A stretch of 54,897 nucleotides of DNA from Flavobacteriales bacterium (lineage in GTDB: Bacteria; Bacteroidota; Bacteroidia; Flavobacteriales_D; Parvicellaceae), in NCBI GenBank assembly GCA_025210295.1, contig JAOASC010000042.1, forward strand, positions 1 to 54,897, written 5' to 3'. Below are positions 8,000-17,030 of the stretch, piece after piece. The notes below the pieces were generated by a model. It saw only the letters and a list, made by a program, of their open reading frames with translations. It searched no databases and had not been told where the DNA came from. The position numbers and the translations under genes are program-made. The first letter of the stretch is position 1; each line of letters starts with the position of its first letter.

Positions 8000-9523
8000 A
8001 TGAGGTTGTTTTTTTATACTTTTAGTTTAGTGTTGTTGGTTTATTCTTGTGGAGAGAATAGGGGTGAAATAAAAGGAAATAAAGAACTCTCATTTTACTT
8101 GGGTGAATTGAAGAGGAATAATTCGGAGAATAATGATTCGTTAATGCTTGTTTCGGAGGAGCTTTTGAATCGTTTCCCTCAAGATAAAGCGGGTGTTTCA
8201 GTTAAATTGGGGAATCTATTCTATGCTAAGTCTAAGCTCTATTTAAGTCAATATTATTTTAAATATGCTGCTGATATCTATAAAGAGCAGGAGGAAGAGG
8301 AACTTTATGCAGAGCAACTGACTAATATTGGTGTACTAAACGAAGTTACAGGAGATTACACTGCTTCAATAGCATATTACTTCGAAGCATTATCCATTTT
8401 TAAACGGCTAAAACTGGAACTAAAAACATCTTATATCTATAATAATTTAGGGATTGTTTATCAACAGCTTAAAGAGAAAGATAAATCTCTAATGTACTAT
8501 AAAAAAGGGCTGGAGGTTGTTTTAGATTTAGGAAGAAAAGATTTAAGTGCTTCTAAATACAATAATATAGCTTCTCTTTTCGAAGAGTTTGATGGTGAAT
8601 TGGACTCTGCTTTAGTCTATTATCATAAGGCTTATAAAGCAGCTGTGTTGGATTCTAATTTCTTAACTATATCTGCTATTGAAGCAAACATTGCTAATGT
8701 TTATATTAGAATGGGAGAATTAGAAAAAGCAGACTCATTGCTGAGTAATGCTTTGCTAAAGAGTGAATTGAATCATAATAATAGAACGATTAATTTAATC
8801 AATCGTTTTAAAGCGGAATTGTTACTAAAAAAAGGGAACTACGTTGAAGCGGATGCTTTTGCTCAAAAAACGATTGCATTAGCTCAACAAGAATCGTATA
8901 AAGAAATTGAAATAGAAGGAATGCTAATCTTAATAGAGTCTTTGGTCAAACAAGGGGATTATGAGAAAGCATTTAATTTACTCATTCATAAAAATCAATT
9001 GGAATCTGAATTGGCAGGAGAAAAACAGAAAGAAAGAGTTGAGCAGCTAAATATAAGGTATGATGTACAGGAGAAAGATAATAAAATTCAAATGCTTGAA
9101 CTGCGTAAAAAGATAATGGTTAGGAGGGGCTGGATTACTGCTTTTATCGTAGTTGCTTTGTTTATTATTTTGTCCATTTCTCTGTATGTTATCTATTTAA
9201 AAAACAAACATTCTGTTTTGTTAATTAAGCAAATGCAAAGAGATATTGCCGATTATATTCATCAATTACATCAAGCTGAAGAGGAATTGCAAGAAAATGA
9301 ATTGTCTCAGAATGAATTGTTGTCCTTAAAAATCAAAAAATTTAACCTTACTGAAAGAGAGGAAGAAGTTTTAATTCTTATTTCTAAAGGATTAACAAAT
9401 ACTGAAATTGCGGCGGAAATGTTTGTCTCTATAAATACCATTAAAACTCATGTCAAAAATTTGTTTATAAAATTAGATGTGAGAAATCGAATTGAAGCTG
9501 CTAATAAAGCAAAAGCATTATAA
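8000..9523 (+). CDS. Membrane-anchored TPR protein with LuxR-type HTH
   Basis: A 507-residue one-component regulator. The N-terminus has a hydrophobic segment ending in a lipobox-like VYSC (C17). Residues about 60-340 form tetratricopeptide-like helical repeats (for example around 83-95, 105-135, 143-175, 186-215). After a coiled-coil stretch comes a transmembrane helix (about 378-400), then a second coiled coil and a C-terminal LuxR/GerE DNA-binding domain (449-507, TEREEEVLILISKGLTNTEI). The TPR part should lie outside the cytoplasm and the HTH inside, so it could sense an envelope signal and act directly on DNA. This architecture is common in Bacteroidota, but the signals are unknown. It sits just upstream of a surface-protein operon with a palindrome in its promoter, a plausible target. 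Confidence 0.88.
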   Translation: MRLFFYTFSLVLLVYSCGENRGEIKGNKELSFYLGELKRNNSENNDSLMLVSEELLNRFPQDKAGVSVKLGNLFYAKSKLYLSQYYFKYAADIYKEQEEEELYAEQLTNIGVLNEVTGDYTASIAYYFEALSIFKRLKLELKTSYIYNNLGIVYQQLKEKDKSLMYYKKGLEVVLDLGRKDLSASKYNNIASLFEEFDGELDSALVYYHKAYKAAVLDSNFLTISAIEANIANVYIRMGELEKADSLLSNALLKSELNHNNRTINLINRFKAELLLKKGNYVEADAFAQKTIALAQQESYKEIEIEGMLILIESLVKQGDYEKAFNLLIHKNQLESELAGEKQKERVEQLNIRYDVQEKDNKIQMLELRKKIMVRRGWITAFIVVALFIILSISLYVIYLKNKHSVLLIKQMQRDIADYIHQLHQAEEELQENELSQNELLSLKIKKFNLTEREEEVLILISKGLTNTEIAAEMFVSINTIKTHVKNLFIKLDVRNRIEAANKAKAL

Positions 9524-9555
9524 AAAACGCTTAAATCCCTTGTTTTTACTCAATA

Positions 9556-9571
9556 TCACCCTTTAGGGTGA
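9556..9571 (+). promoter_or_regulatory. Palindromic operator-like site upstream of the surface operon
   Basis: TCACCCTTTAGGGTGA is a 6-bp perfect inverted repeat around TTTA. It ends 22 bases before the -7 element TACCTTTA (9594-9601), so it covers the place of the missing -33 element. This position is typical of activator sites. There is no T-run after it, which argues against a terminator. The adjacent LuxR-type gene is the obvious candidate binder (inference). Confidence 0.5.
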
Positions 9572-9593
9572 AACAACTAAGCTTACCCAAAAC

Positions 9594-9601
9594 TACCTTT
9601 A
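9594..9601 (+). promoter_or_regulatory. -7 element of the surface-protein operon
   Basis: TACCTTTA, a seven-of-eight match to TAnnTTTG, 36 bases before the ATG at 9638. No TTTG lies at the -33 distance, so an activator may be needed. Confidence 0.5.
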
Positions 9602-9637
9602 TGACAGTTAAATATTAACAGACATAAAGATATTGAG

Positions 9638-10321
9638 ATGAAAAAAAGTATAGGAATTTTAGTTGCTCTATTAGGGGTTTTTGGTTGTTATGGTAGTGAG
9701 ATTATGTTGGGGAGTTTACCCCAAAACGTAAAAGATTCTACCTTAAAAAGATATGAAATCAAATCAGGTAGTGTTCAATATGAATCTATTATTGAGGGAA
9801 AAGTGTTTGGTGCTACGGTAAAAGGGGCAGGAACAGGGACGCTATATTTTAAAGATTGGGGGGCTGTTGAATTGGTTGAAGAGAAAGAGTCAAGAACGAC
9901 GGTTACGAAGCTTTTTGGTAAAGCATCTTCTCAAGAGGAAACAATACACAACCTAAGCAAATTAGATCATGGTAAAGCATTCTATGTTGATTTTGAAAAA
10001 AAAGAAATCAGGTCTCAAAATGATTTCGCAATGGAGTCTATTCAATCTGTTGGTAATGGCGATGCTAATCAATTTGGAAAAGAGATGTTTACATCAATGG
10101 GGGGAGAAAAAATAGGAGAAGAAGATATTTTAGGGTTTAAGTGTGAGATCTGGTCGTTGATGGGGACTAAGCAATGGTTGTATAAAGGAGTGGTGTTGAA
10201 AATTGAGGCTTCTATAATGGGGGTGAAAACGACTAAGATAGCTGTTTCTGCGGAGTTTAATAAATCAATAGATGAGCACTACTTTGAGTTGCCAAACTTT
10301 AAAATCGTGGAGTCGAAATAA
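9638..10321 (+). CDS. Hypothetical lipoprotein, DUF4412-like
   Basis: A 227-residue exported protein. A short hydrophobic segment ends at GVFGC (C17), a likely lipobox. The mature part is rich in predicted beta-strands; the late motifs GFKCEIW and KQWLYKGVVLKI resemble DUF4412-type or LolA-like periplasmic proteins, but the match is from memory and weak. It is the first gene of a four-gene operon (gaps of 34, 12 and 2 bases) whose other members are surface proteins, so a periplasmic or outer-membrane assembly role is possible. No catalytic motif is visible. Confidence 0.6.
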   Translation: MKKSIGILVALLGVFGCYGSEIMLGSLPQNVKDSTLKRYEIKSGSVQYESIIEGKVFGATVKGAGTGTLYFKDWGAVELVEEKESRTTVTKLFGKASSQEETIHNLSKLDHGKAFYVDFEKKEIRSQNDFAMESIQSVGNGDANQFGKEMFTSMGGEKIGEEDILGFKCEIWSLMGTKQWLYKGVVLKIEASIMGVKTTKIAVSAEFNKSIDEHYFELPNFKIVESK

Positions 10322-10355
10322 GTGAAGAAAAACGAATAACTAATATTAAAATTTT

Positions 10356-12032
10356 ATGAAAAAAATAACTACATTTTTAAGTGTAGCATTTATAGGGGTA
10401 TCTATGAATGCACAGATTGAGCCTACTGATACTGATGGGAATGGCTTTCGAAATGTTTCAACTTTAGAGCATCTAAGGTGGATTTCAGAGAATGGAAGCT
10501 CATGGTCTTCAAGTTTTGAACTAGATAATGATATCAATGCTTCAGCAACAAGTAGTTGGAGTTATTACAACGATGTTTTAGGCTTTAAACCTATAGGGTC
10601 GGGATTTTTAAGCAATTTTGATGGGGTTTTTGATGGTAGAGGTTACTCTATTTCAGGTCTATATGTCAATAGTCAGGTGCCAGGTACACAAGTAGGTTTG
10701 TTTTCTACAACAAATAATGCCACTATCCAAAATTTAAACCTGGAAAATTGTCATGTTGAATCAGATAATTTTAGTGCTGGTCTATTAGTTGGGAGAGCTC
10801 AAAATACAACAATCAATAACTGTTCTGTTAATGGAACCGTTAATGGAGGAGAAAAAGTAGGAGGGCTAGTGGGAAGTGCAATAGCAACTACAATTAACAA
10901 TTGTTTGGCAACAGTAAATATCCCTAGCGTGAATAATTATGTTGGTGGTCTTGTTGGGGAATTAAAGTCTGGGTCTTTAGTGAGTAACTCTAATTCTTCT
11001 GGTGTAGTTGCTGGAAATGATGATGTAGGAGGGTTGGTTGGTTATTCAGGCAATAGTGCAATTGAAAATTCTTATACTTCGGTAAATGTTTCTAGCGATA
11101 AACAAGACGTTGGAGGTTTTATAGGTTATAATTACCAAACTTCAATAAGTGAGTCTTATAGTACAGGGTTGGTTACATTAACAGGGCAGTCGTCAACGAA
11201 GTCTGGAGGTTTTGTAGGGTATAACAATTTGGGTACAATTACTTTATGTTATTCATTAGGAACTGTGAGTAGTGAAGATACCGAAGTTGGAGGTTTTGTA
11301 GGGTATAATGAAGGGACAATAGCAAAAAGTTATGTGTTTGCCAATGTTATAGGTAAAGCTACAGTTGGAGGTTTTGTTGGCGAAAATGTAGGAACGGGAA
11401 TAATTCAGAATTGTTATAGTAGAGGTGCTGTAACAGCGACTGGGGCTGGACATGTTTATTTAGGAGGTTTTGCAGGAAGTAATAACTTTCAGGGAGAGCT
11501 AGTCAATTGCTATGCTACTGGATACGTTTCTGCTCCCCACACCTCTTTTACAGATATAGGAGGTTTTGTAGGAGATAATAACACTTCAGCGCCTCAAAGT
11601 TATCGAGGAGTTGTTACAGATTGTTATTGGGATAATATGACTAGTGGAATGTCTGTTTCTGATGGAGCTACCGGAGAGTCAACCTCAAACATGAAACAAC
11701 AATCAACCTATACGAACTGGGACTTTAATAGTGTATGGACGATAAATGAAAGTTTTAATAATGGTTATCCATATTTAAATTTATACACTGTTGGTATAAA
11801 GCAAAATGAGTTGGCAGCCTTTAATGTCTACCCTAATCCAGTTAAAGATAGACTTGTTGTTGATGCTGAAACAGATGTCTATAAAATTTCTATTGTTGAT
11901 TTAAGAGGGAGCGTAGTACTTCAAAATATTGACGTAAATGTGTCGTATATCGATGTTTCGAATTTAATACCAGGAGTTTATTTAGTTCAAATTAATGATC
12001 AACAATTAACAAAGAAAATAATTAAACAATAA
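10356..12032 (+). CDS. GLUG-repeat surface protein with T9SS sorting domain
   Basis: A 558-residue secreted protein. A signal peptide (1-19, ending MNAQ) is followed by a domain resembling the start of GLUG proteins (FDGVFDGRGYSISGLYV, about 88-104). About ten GLUG-type repeats follow (about 108-440), each with a core such as VGGLVG or VGGFVGYN and a following Cys, Tyr or Asn turn; such repeats are expected to form a right-handed beta-helix. The last ~75 residues (from VYPNPVKDR) are a type A T9SS C-terminal sorting domain, so the protein should cross the outer membrane and be fixed to the cell surface. Likely role: adhesin or surface coat. Confidence 0.85.
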   Translation: MKKITTFLSVAFIGVSMNAQIEPTDTDGNGFRNVSTLEHLRWISENGSSWSSSFELDNDINASATSSWSYYNDVLGFKPIGSGFLSNFDGVFDGRGYSISGLYVNSQVPGTQVGLFSTTNNATIQNLNLENCHVESDNFSAGLLVGRAQNTTINNCSVNGTVNGGEKVGGLVGSAIATTINNCLATVNIPSVNNYVGGLVGELKSGSLVSNSNSSGVVAGNDDVGGLVGYSGNSAIENSYTSVNVSSDKQDVGGFIGYNYQTSISESYSTGLVTLTGQSSTKSGGFVGYNNLGTITLCYSLGTVSSEDTEVGGFVGYNEGTIAKSYVFANVIGKATVGGFVGENVGTGIIQNCYSRGAVTATGAGHVYLGGFAGSNNFQGELVNCYATGYVSAPHTSFTDIGGFVGDNNTSAPQSYRGVVTDCYWDNMTSGMSVSDGATGESTSNMKQQSTYTNWDFNSVWTINESFNNGYPYLNLYTVGIKQNELAAFNVYPNPVKDRLVVDAETDVYKISIVDLRGSVVLQNIDVNVSYIDVSNLIPGVYLVQINDQQLTKKIIKQ

Positions 12033-12044
12033 AAAATAAGAATT

Positions 12045-13079
12045 ATGAAAACAATATTAAAATTGGTTATAGTATTAAGTGGAGTGTTTTTTTATACTAA
12101 GCTTGTTGCACAAACTCCAGAGGGAATCAACTATCAAGCAGTTCTAAGGGATGTTTCTGGGAGCCTGATGGTCAATCAAAATGTTGATGTTATTTTTAGT
12201 GTCAGCCAATCTTCTGTAGGGGGGACAGTAGTATATCGTGAGACTCAAGCATTAGTAACTAACGCTTATGGTGGATTTTCAGCGGTTATTGGCCATGGTG
12301 TAGCAACAAGTGGCATTTTTGCATCTATTGATTGGTCTGTTGATGAATACTTTTTAACTGTGAACGTTGACGGTAATGATGTGGGGTCATCTCAATTGAT
12401 GAGCGTACCTTATGCTCTACATGCTAAAACAGCGGAGCAGGTAAAAAATTCAATTTGGAAAACGAAGAATTCGAATGGAGATTACTATACGATGGGAAAA
12501 TCGGTAGTTATAGGTGATTCTAGTGCACATGCTCAAGTGTTTACAGTTAGGACGGAGAGACTTTCTGCGGGAGAAATGATGGATTTTAGGGTGGATACTA
12601 TGTTTGTAGGAAACGATATTCTGAATTTGGAAACAGGAGTAGAGACCCCTAATAACTCACAATTTATAGAGTGTAATAAAGGAGGGCTTAAGTTTTCTGT
12701 TAATACAGATGGTTCGGTTTATTCAAAAAAGCAAATAAAAACAGATAGCTCCCTTATTGTAAATGATGAAGTAAATAGATCGAATACCGGGAGTGCTAAC
12801 TTAATTCCTATTGCTTATGGGAATGTTGATGATAGTGGGACAATTAATTCTGGAACGGGCAACTTTAGTGTAACAAAAAATAGTATAGGTAACTACAGTA
12901 TCAGTATTGTAGGAGAAAGTTTCTTTTACCCTAATTACTCTGTTTCTCTATCAATTGTCTCGAGTGTAGCAGGTTTTATTAGTGTGAGTAGTAGTGGTGG
13001 AAATATGATTGTTTTGACAAAAGATATTTCAGGAGCTGCTGCAGATAAGAATTTTTCATTCATTGTTTATAAAAACTAA
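12045..13079 (+). CDS. Tail-fibre-like surface protein
   Basis: A 344-residue exported protein with a signal peptide (1-22, ending VAQ). The N-terminal domain (about 23-130) has the pattern QTPEGINYQAVLRD ... VPYALHAKTAE, frequent in Bacteroidota surface proteins and often annotated as tail-fibre- or collagen-like. The C-terminal part (about 240-344) is a Ser/Asn-rich beta domain ending NFSFIVYKN. It has no T9SS sorting domain, unlike its two partners, so it may be attached by them or by another route. It lies 12 bases after the GLUG gene. No enzymatic motif; a structural or adhesive fibre is the best guess. Confidence 0.7.
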   Translation: MKTILKLVIVLSGVFFYTKLVAQTPEGINYQAVLRDVSGSLMVNQNVDVIFSVSQSSVGGTVVYRETQALVTNAYGGFSAVIGHGVATSGIFASIDWSVDEYFLTVNVDGNDVGSSQLMSVPYALHAKTAEQVKNSIWKTKNSNGDYYTMGKSVVIGDSSAHAQVFTVRTERLSAGEMMDFRVDTMFVGNDILNLETGVETPNNSQFIECNKGGLKFSVNTDGSVYSKKQIKTDSSLIVNDEVNRSNTGSANLIPIAYGNVDDSGTINSGTGNFSVTKNSIGNYSISIVGESFFYPNYSVSLSIVSSVAGFISVSSSGGNMIVLTKDISGAAADKNFSFIVYKN

Positions 13080-13081
13080 AT

Positions 13082-13573
13082 ATGAAAGAGCTATTATTCT
13101 GTTTTATGGCTTTGGGAGCTTTAGTCATAAAAGCGCAATATGTCGAGCGATATGCGATAGGTAATGCAGGAAGTACAATTGAAGGACGAGGAGTGATCCT
13201 TTCATCAACCGTTGGGGAGTCACTTGTTGAAGCCCATTCTACAGGGAGCTTTATTTTACTTCAAGGTTACCAACAAGCCGAGGCAACTTTCTCATCTGTT
13301 AATAATAGGGAGGTTAATGTCGATTTTCGATTATATCCTAATCCAACAAAAGCTGTTGCAAAGTTGGAGCTCAATTCGAAGAATGAAAGGATCGATGGTC
13401 TTGTTTCAGTTTATGCGCTTAATGGTCAACTTATATCTTCGGAGAATATTAATTGTTATGGAAGTTGTACTGCTAAATTGGATTTAACCCAGTTGAAATC
13501 TGGAGGGTATATTGTTAAAATCTTGAATGCTAATTTTGAGGTTGTAGCATCTATTCCATTAATTAAAGAGTAG
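13082..13573 (+). CDS. Short T9SS-sorted surface protein
   Basis: A 163-residue exported protein beginning 2 bases after the previous gene. After a signal peptide (1-18, ending KAQ) it has a short domain of about 60 residues with GEVxVEAxSTGSFILLQGYQQ-like character, found before T9SS domains in many Bacteroidota. The last ~75 residues, from YPNPTKA to IPLIKE, are a T9SS C-terminal sorting domain. With almost no passenger, it may serve as an anchor or subunit for the other operon products (inference). Last gene of the operon, followed by a strong terminator. Confidence 0.78.
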   Translation: MKELLFCFMALGALVIKAQYVERYAIGNAGSTIEGRGVILSSTVGESLVEAHSTGSFILLQGYQQAEATFSSVNNREVNVDFRLYPNPTKAVAKLELNSKNERIDGLVSVYALNGQLISSENINCYGSCTAKLDLTQLKSGGYIVKILNANFEVVASIPLIKE

Positions 13574-13586
13574 GTTTTATTTTGAT

Positions 13587-13627
13587 AAAAAAAGGAAGGA
13601 AGAATATTTTTTTTTCTTCCTTTTTTT
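13587..13627 (+). terminator. Rho-independent terminator of the surface operon
   Basis: An A-rich arm with GGAAG repeats pairs with a CTTCC arm, followed by seven T. It lies 13 bases after the stop of the last surface-protein gene. Confidence 0.85.
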
Positions 13628-13689
13628 AGGATTAGTTGTTTAGTGTTGATTAATTTTTCAAAAGACGATAGAATAATCTAAAGTAAGAC

Positions 13690-13697
13690 TATCTTTG
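13690..13697 (+). promoter_or_regulatory. -7 element of dxs
   Basis: TATCTTTG, a full TAnnTTTG match, ending only 7 bases before the TTG start of dxs. A transcript from it would be leaderless or nearly so. Position is accurate to about one base. Confidence 0.55.
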
Positions 13698-13704
13698 TAG
13701 GCTC

Positions 13705-15471
13705 TTGAAAACAAAGACGAATATATTAAACAAAATAAACGAGCCTAAAGATCTAAAACCTTTGTCTGTTGCTGAATGCGTTGATGTTTGTGCAGAGATT
13801 AGGGCGTTAATTATAGAGCAGTTGTCCCAAACACCAGGCCACTTCAGCGCTAGCTTAGGTGTTGTGGAGCTAACAGTGGCAATACATCAAATTTTTGATA
13901 CGCCAAACGATCAATTAGTCTGGGATGTTGGTCATCAGGCTTATGCACACAAAATGTTAACGGGAAGGAAAGATGCTTTTGCTTCATTGAGAATGTATAA
14001 AGGACTTTCAGGTTTTCCTAAACGATCAGAAAGTCATTTTGATGATTTTGGAACGGGACATTCCTCGACTTCAATAAGTGCTGTTTTGGGCATGGCAATA
14101 GCCTCTAAGTTAGATGGACAATTAGATCGTCAACATATAGCCGTAATTGGAGATGGAGCACTAACAGCAGGTATGGCTTATGAGGCTTTGAATAATGCTG
14201 TTGAGACAGGGGCGAATGTGTTGATTATTGTCAATGATAACCAACAATCTATTGATGAAAATGTAGGAGCTTTAGAGAAGCACTTGAAAGGGATTGATGA
14301 AAAGGGGAATGTTTTTACCAACTTAGGAATAAGTTATTTTGGTCAGGTTGATGGAAATGATTATTCCGCGATTCATGAGGCTTTATTAGCTCAAAAAGCA
14401 CATACAGGAGTAAGGGTTTTACATTGTAAAACAGTGAAAGGAAAAGGTTATGCTCCAGCTGAAGAGGGAGATCCAGCTACTTGGCATGCACCAGGAAAAT
14501 TTCATCCAGAAACAGGGGAGCGCTTTAAAGGTGAAACAACTAAAGCAAAGAAATATCAAGATGTTTTTGGGGAAGAATTGGTTAAGCTAGGAAAGTTAAA
14601 TAAGGATATTGTTGCAATAACACCTGCGATGACCAGTGGTTCTTCTTTGCATTTTTTTAAAAAGCAGTTTCCTGAACGTTTTTTTGACGTCGGTATAGCA
14701 GAGCAACACGCAGTTACTTTTGCAGCAGGGTTAGCTGCTAATGGAAAGGTCCCGTTTTGTGTCATTTATTCTACATTTCTTCAACGAGCTTACGATCAAT
14801 TAATTCACGATGTTGCCATTCAGAATTTGCCGGTTATTTTTTGCGTAGACCGTGCAGGTTTGGTTGGTGAAGATGGAACAACACACCATGGGGTGTTAGA
14901 TATTTCTTTTTTAAGGAGTGTTCCCAATTTAGTTATTCTTTCTCCAAGAGATCAGCAAGAGCTAATTAACGCATTGCATTGGGCTGTTGAGCATGCCCAA
15001 CAACCTATTGTCATTCGTTACCCGAGAGGAAAAGGGGAGTTAGAAGTTTTACAAGAGCCCCAACCTTTAATAAAAGGAAAGGGAGAACAATTGGTAAAAG
15101 GGAAAGGTGTTGCTGTAATTTCTGTAGGAAAAATGGCGCAGGAAGTTTCAAAAGCAATAGCAATGCTAAACGAGGGGGCTGTCTACCCATCACATTATGA
15201 TGCTCGATTTATTAAACCTATAGATACTCTATTGTTAAAGCATATTTCAGAAAACTATCAAGCATTAGTTGTGGTAGAAGATGGTGTTTTAGCGGGAGGA
15301 ATGGGGAGTGCAATTATAGAGTATTTAAGTACTATTAATTCAAAATTGATGGTAAAGCGTTTAGGGATTTCAGATGTTTTTGTTGACCATGGTAGTGTGT
15401 CAGATCTCTACCAGGAGGTGGGAATTGATGCAGCTTCAATACATCAGACGATTGTTGAACTCTATTCTTGA
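13705..15471 (+). CDS. dxs: 1-deoxy-D-xylulose-5-phosphate synthase
   Basis: Condenses pyruvate and glyceraldehyde 3-phosphate with thiamine diphosphate, the first step of the MEP isoprenoid pathway. The 588 residues hold the ThDP-binding domain (1-190) with GTGHSSTSIS at 116-125 and the GDG...NDNQ ThDP/metal motif at 149-180, the transketolase central domain (about 285-440) with EDGTTHHGVLD, and the C-terminal domain (about 455-575). It is somewhat shorter than the usual ~620 residues. The TTG start is accepted because the conserved INxPxDLKxLS segment begins at residue 11 and no ATG is near. The idi gene of the same pathway lies at 28.0 kb. Confidence 0.95.
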   Translation: MKTKTNILNKINEPKDLKPLSVAECVDVCAEIRALIIEQLSQTPGHFSASLGVVELTVAIHQIFDTPNDQLVWDVGHQAYAHKMLTGRKDAFASLRMYKGLSGFPKRSESHFDDFGTGHSSTSISAVLGMAIASKLDGQLDRQHIAVIGDGALTAGMAYEALNNAVETGANVLIIVNDNQQSIDENVGALEKHLKGIDEKGNVFTNLGISYFGQVDGNDYSAIHEALLAQKAHTGVRVLHCKTVKGKGYAPAEEGDPATWHAPGKFHPETGERFKGETTKAKKYQDVFGEELVKLGKLNKDIVAITPAMTSGSSLHFFKKQFPERFFDVGIAEQHAVTFAAGLAANGKVPFCVIYSTFLQRAYDQLIHDVAIQNLPVIFCVDRAGLVGEDGTTHHGVLDISFLRSVPNLVILSPRDQQELINALHWAVEHAQQPIVIRYPRGKGELEVLQEPQPLIKGKGEQLVKGKGVAVISVGKMAQEVSKAIAMLNEGAVYPSHYDARFIKPIDTLLLKHISENYQALVVVEDGVLAGGMGSAIIEYLSTINSKLMVKRLGISDVFVDHGSVSDLYQEVGIDAASIHQTIVELYS

Positions 15472-15536
15472 GGCTTGTGTGTAGGGTTTTCTAAATATTT
15501 ATATCGAACTCTAGCAGATACTAGCGTTAAAATCCT

Positions 15537-15544
15537 TACTTTTG
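15537..15544 (+). promoter_or_regulatory. -7 element of yicC-gmk-nadD
   Basis: TACTTTTG, a full TAnnTTTG match, 19 bases before the yicC ATG. The short leader is AT-rich with no Shine-Dalgarno sequence. Confidence 0.65.
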
Positions 15545-15563
15545 CGTGTAAATTAATTTTTAT

Positions 15564-16448
15564 ATGATTTACTCAATGACAGGTTACGGTAAGGCAGAAA
15601 GCAATATCGGAACAAAAAAAGTAACTGTTGAAATAAAATCTGTAAACAGTAAAACTTTTGACTGTAACCTCAGAACGCCTAGTTTTTTCAGAGAAAAAGA
15701 AATGGAAATACGTTCTTTGTTGGCTAAGGAATTAATCAGAGGGAAAATAGAAGTCAATGTAAATTATACAACGCTCGAAACCGAACAAAAACACTTTGTA
15801 AACAAAGGACTTGTACAGCGTTATTATCAAGACTTATTAGAAGTTGTTAATGAAGCAGAGTTGAGCAATAAAGACAAAATAGATTTTTTATCTATTGTGA
15901 TGAAGATGCCAGAAGTAATGCGTTCAGAGAAAGAGGCATTATCAAAAGAAAATGCGCAAAGCTATATTGAATTAGTCTCAAGTGCAATTGAGCAATTTCT
16001 TGCATTTAGAAAAGAAGAGGGAGTTTCTCTACAAAATGATATCTTTTCAAATATTCACAAAATAACAGAGTTGTTGACTAAAGTCGAGCCTTACGAACAG
16101 GAGCGAATAGAAATTGTGAAAGAGCGTATTAAAAAGAATTTGGAGGCCCTTGTTGATAAACCAAATATCGATGAAAATAGATACCACCAAGAGTTGATTT
16201 ATTATATTGAAAAATTAGATATCTCAGAGGAAAAAGTTCGTTTAAAAGCTCACTGTGAGCATTTTCTAAAAACGGCAAATGGAGAGGAGCTAGGTAAAGG
16301 GAAAAAATTAGGGTTTATTACTCAAGAAATAGGAAGAGAGATTAATACTTTAGGTTCTAAAGCTAACCACGCAGAAATGCAAAAAATTGTGGTTTTAATG
16401 AAAGATGCTTTAGAAAAAATTAAAGAACAAATTTTAAACGTTTTGTAA
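15564..16448 (+). CDS. yicC: YicC family endoribonuclease-like protein
   Basis: A 294-residue member of the YicC/YloC family, recently linked to RNA cleavage and sRNA turnover in enterobacteria. The N-terminal domain (1-160) begins MIYSMTGYGKAE, the family hallmark. The C-terminal DUF1732 domain (about 205-294) includes FITQEIGREINTLGSKANHAEMQ and ends in VLMKDALEKIKEQ. It starts its own operon and is followed after 3 bases by gmk, an association conserved in many bacteria. Confidence 0.93.
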   Translation: MIYSMTGYGKAESNIGTKKVTVEIKSVNSKTFDCNLRTPSFFREKEMEIRSLLAKELIRGKIEVNVNYTTLETEQKHFVNKGLVQRYYQDLLEVVNEAELSNKDKIDFLSIVMKMPEVMRSEKEALSKENAQSYIELVSSAIEQFLAFRKEEGVSLQNDIFSNIHKITELLTKVEPYEQERIEIVKERIKKNLEALVDKPNIDENRYHQELIYYIEKLDISEEKVRLKAHCEHFLKTANGEELGKGKKLGFITQEIGREINTLGSKANHAEMQKIVVLMKDALEKIKEQILNVL

Positions 16449-16451
16449 ATA

Positions 16452-17027
16452 ATGGAGAGTTTAAATCACAAAGCGGTAATATTTTCTGCTCCTTCTGGGG
16501 CGGGCAAAACAACTATCGTTCATCATTTGTTAAAAACGTTTGAAGCGTTAGAGTTTTCAATATCAGCATGCAGTCGTCCTCGAAGACATAATGAAAGAAA
16601 AGGTAAAGATTACCATTTTTTGTCTATTGAAGACTTTAAAGCTAAAATTGCAAATGATGAGTTTGTAGAATGGGAAGAGGTATACAAGGATAATTTTTAT
16701 GGAACGTTAAAGTCGGAAGTAGAACGTATTTGGTCAGAAGGCAAGACGGTTATTTTTGATGTAGACGTAGTAGGAGGACTTAATTTGAAAAAGTATTTTG
16801 GAGATAATGCACTAGCCATTTTTGTAAAACCTCCCTCAATTGCTCATCTAGAAAAAAGATTGCGAACTAGAGAAACGGAAACAGAAGCTTCTATTGCAAG
16901 AAGAATAGGTAAAGCTGAACAAGAATTGAAGACCGCTCATAGTTTTGATTACGTATTGTTGAACGATAACTTAGAAGTTGCATTTGCTGAGGCTGAAAAA
17001 GTTTTGACATCCTTTCTAGAAAAATAA
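16452..17027 (+). CDS. gmk: Guanylate kinase
   Basis: Phosphorylates GMP to GDP with ATP in the cytosol. The 191 residues are a normal length. The P-loop SAPSGAGKTT is at 12-21; the GMP-binding region SRPRRHNERKGKDYHF lies at about 41-56, followed by the conserved FVEWEEVY and FYGTLKSEVE. It lies between yicC and nadD with 3-base gaps on both sides. Confidence 0.96.
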   Translation: MESLNHKAVIFSAPSGAGKTTIVHHLLKTFEALEFSISACSRPRRHNERKGKDYHFLSIEDFKAKIANDEFVEWEEVYKDNFYGTLKSEVERIWSEGKTVIFDVDVVGGLNLKKYFGDNALAIFVKPPSIAHLEKRLRTRETETEASIARRIGKAEQELKTAHSFDYVLLNDNLEVAFAEAEKVLTSFLEK

Positions 17028-17030
17028 AAT

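Noticed and set aside
10780..11640. Repeated DNA in the GLUG gene, considered as a CRISPR-like array
   Set aside because: The repeats are in-frame protein repeats of varying length and sequence with no constant unit or unique spacers.
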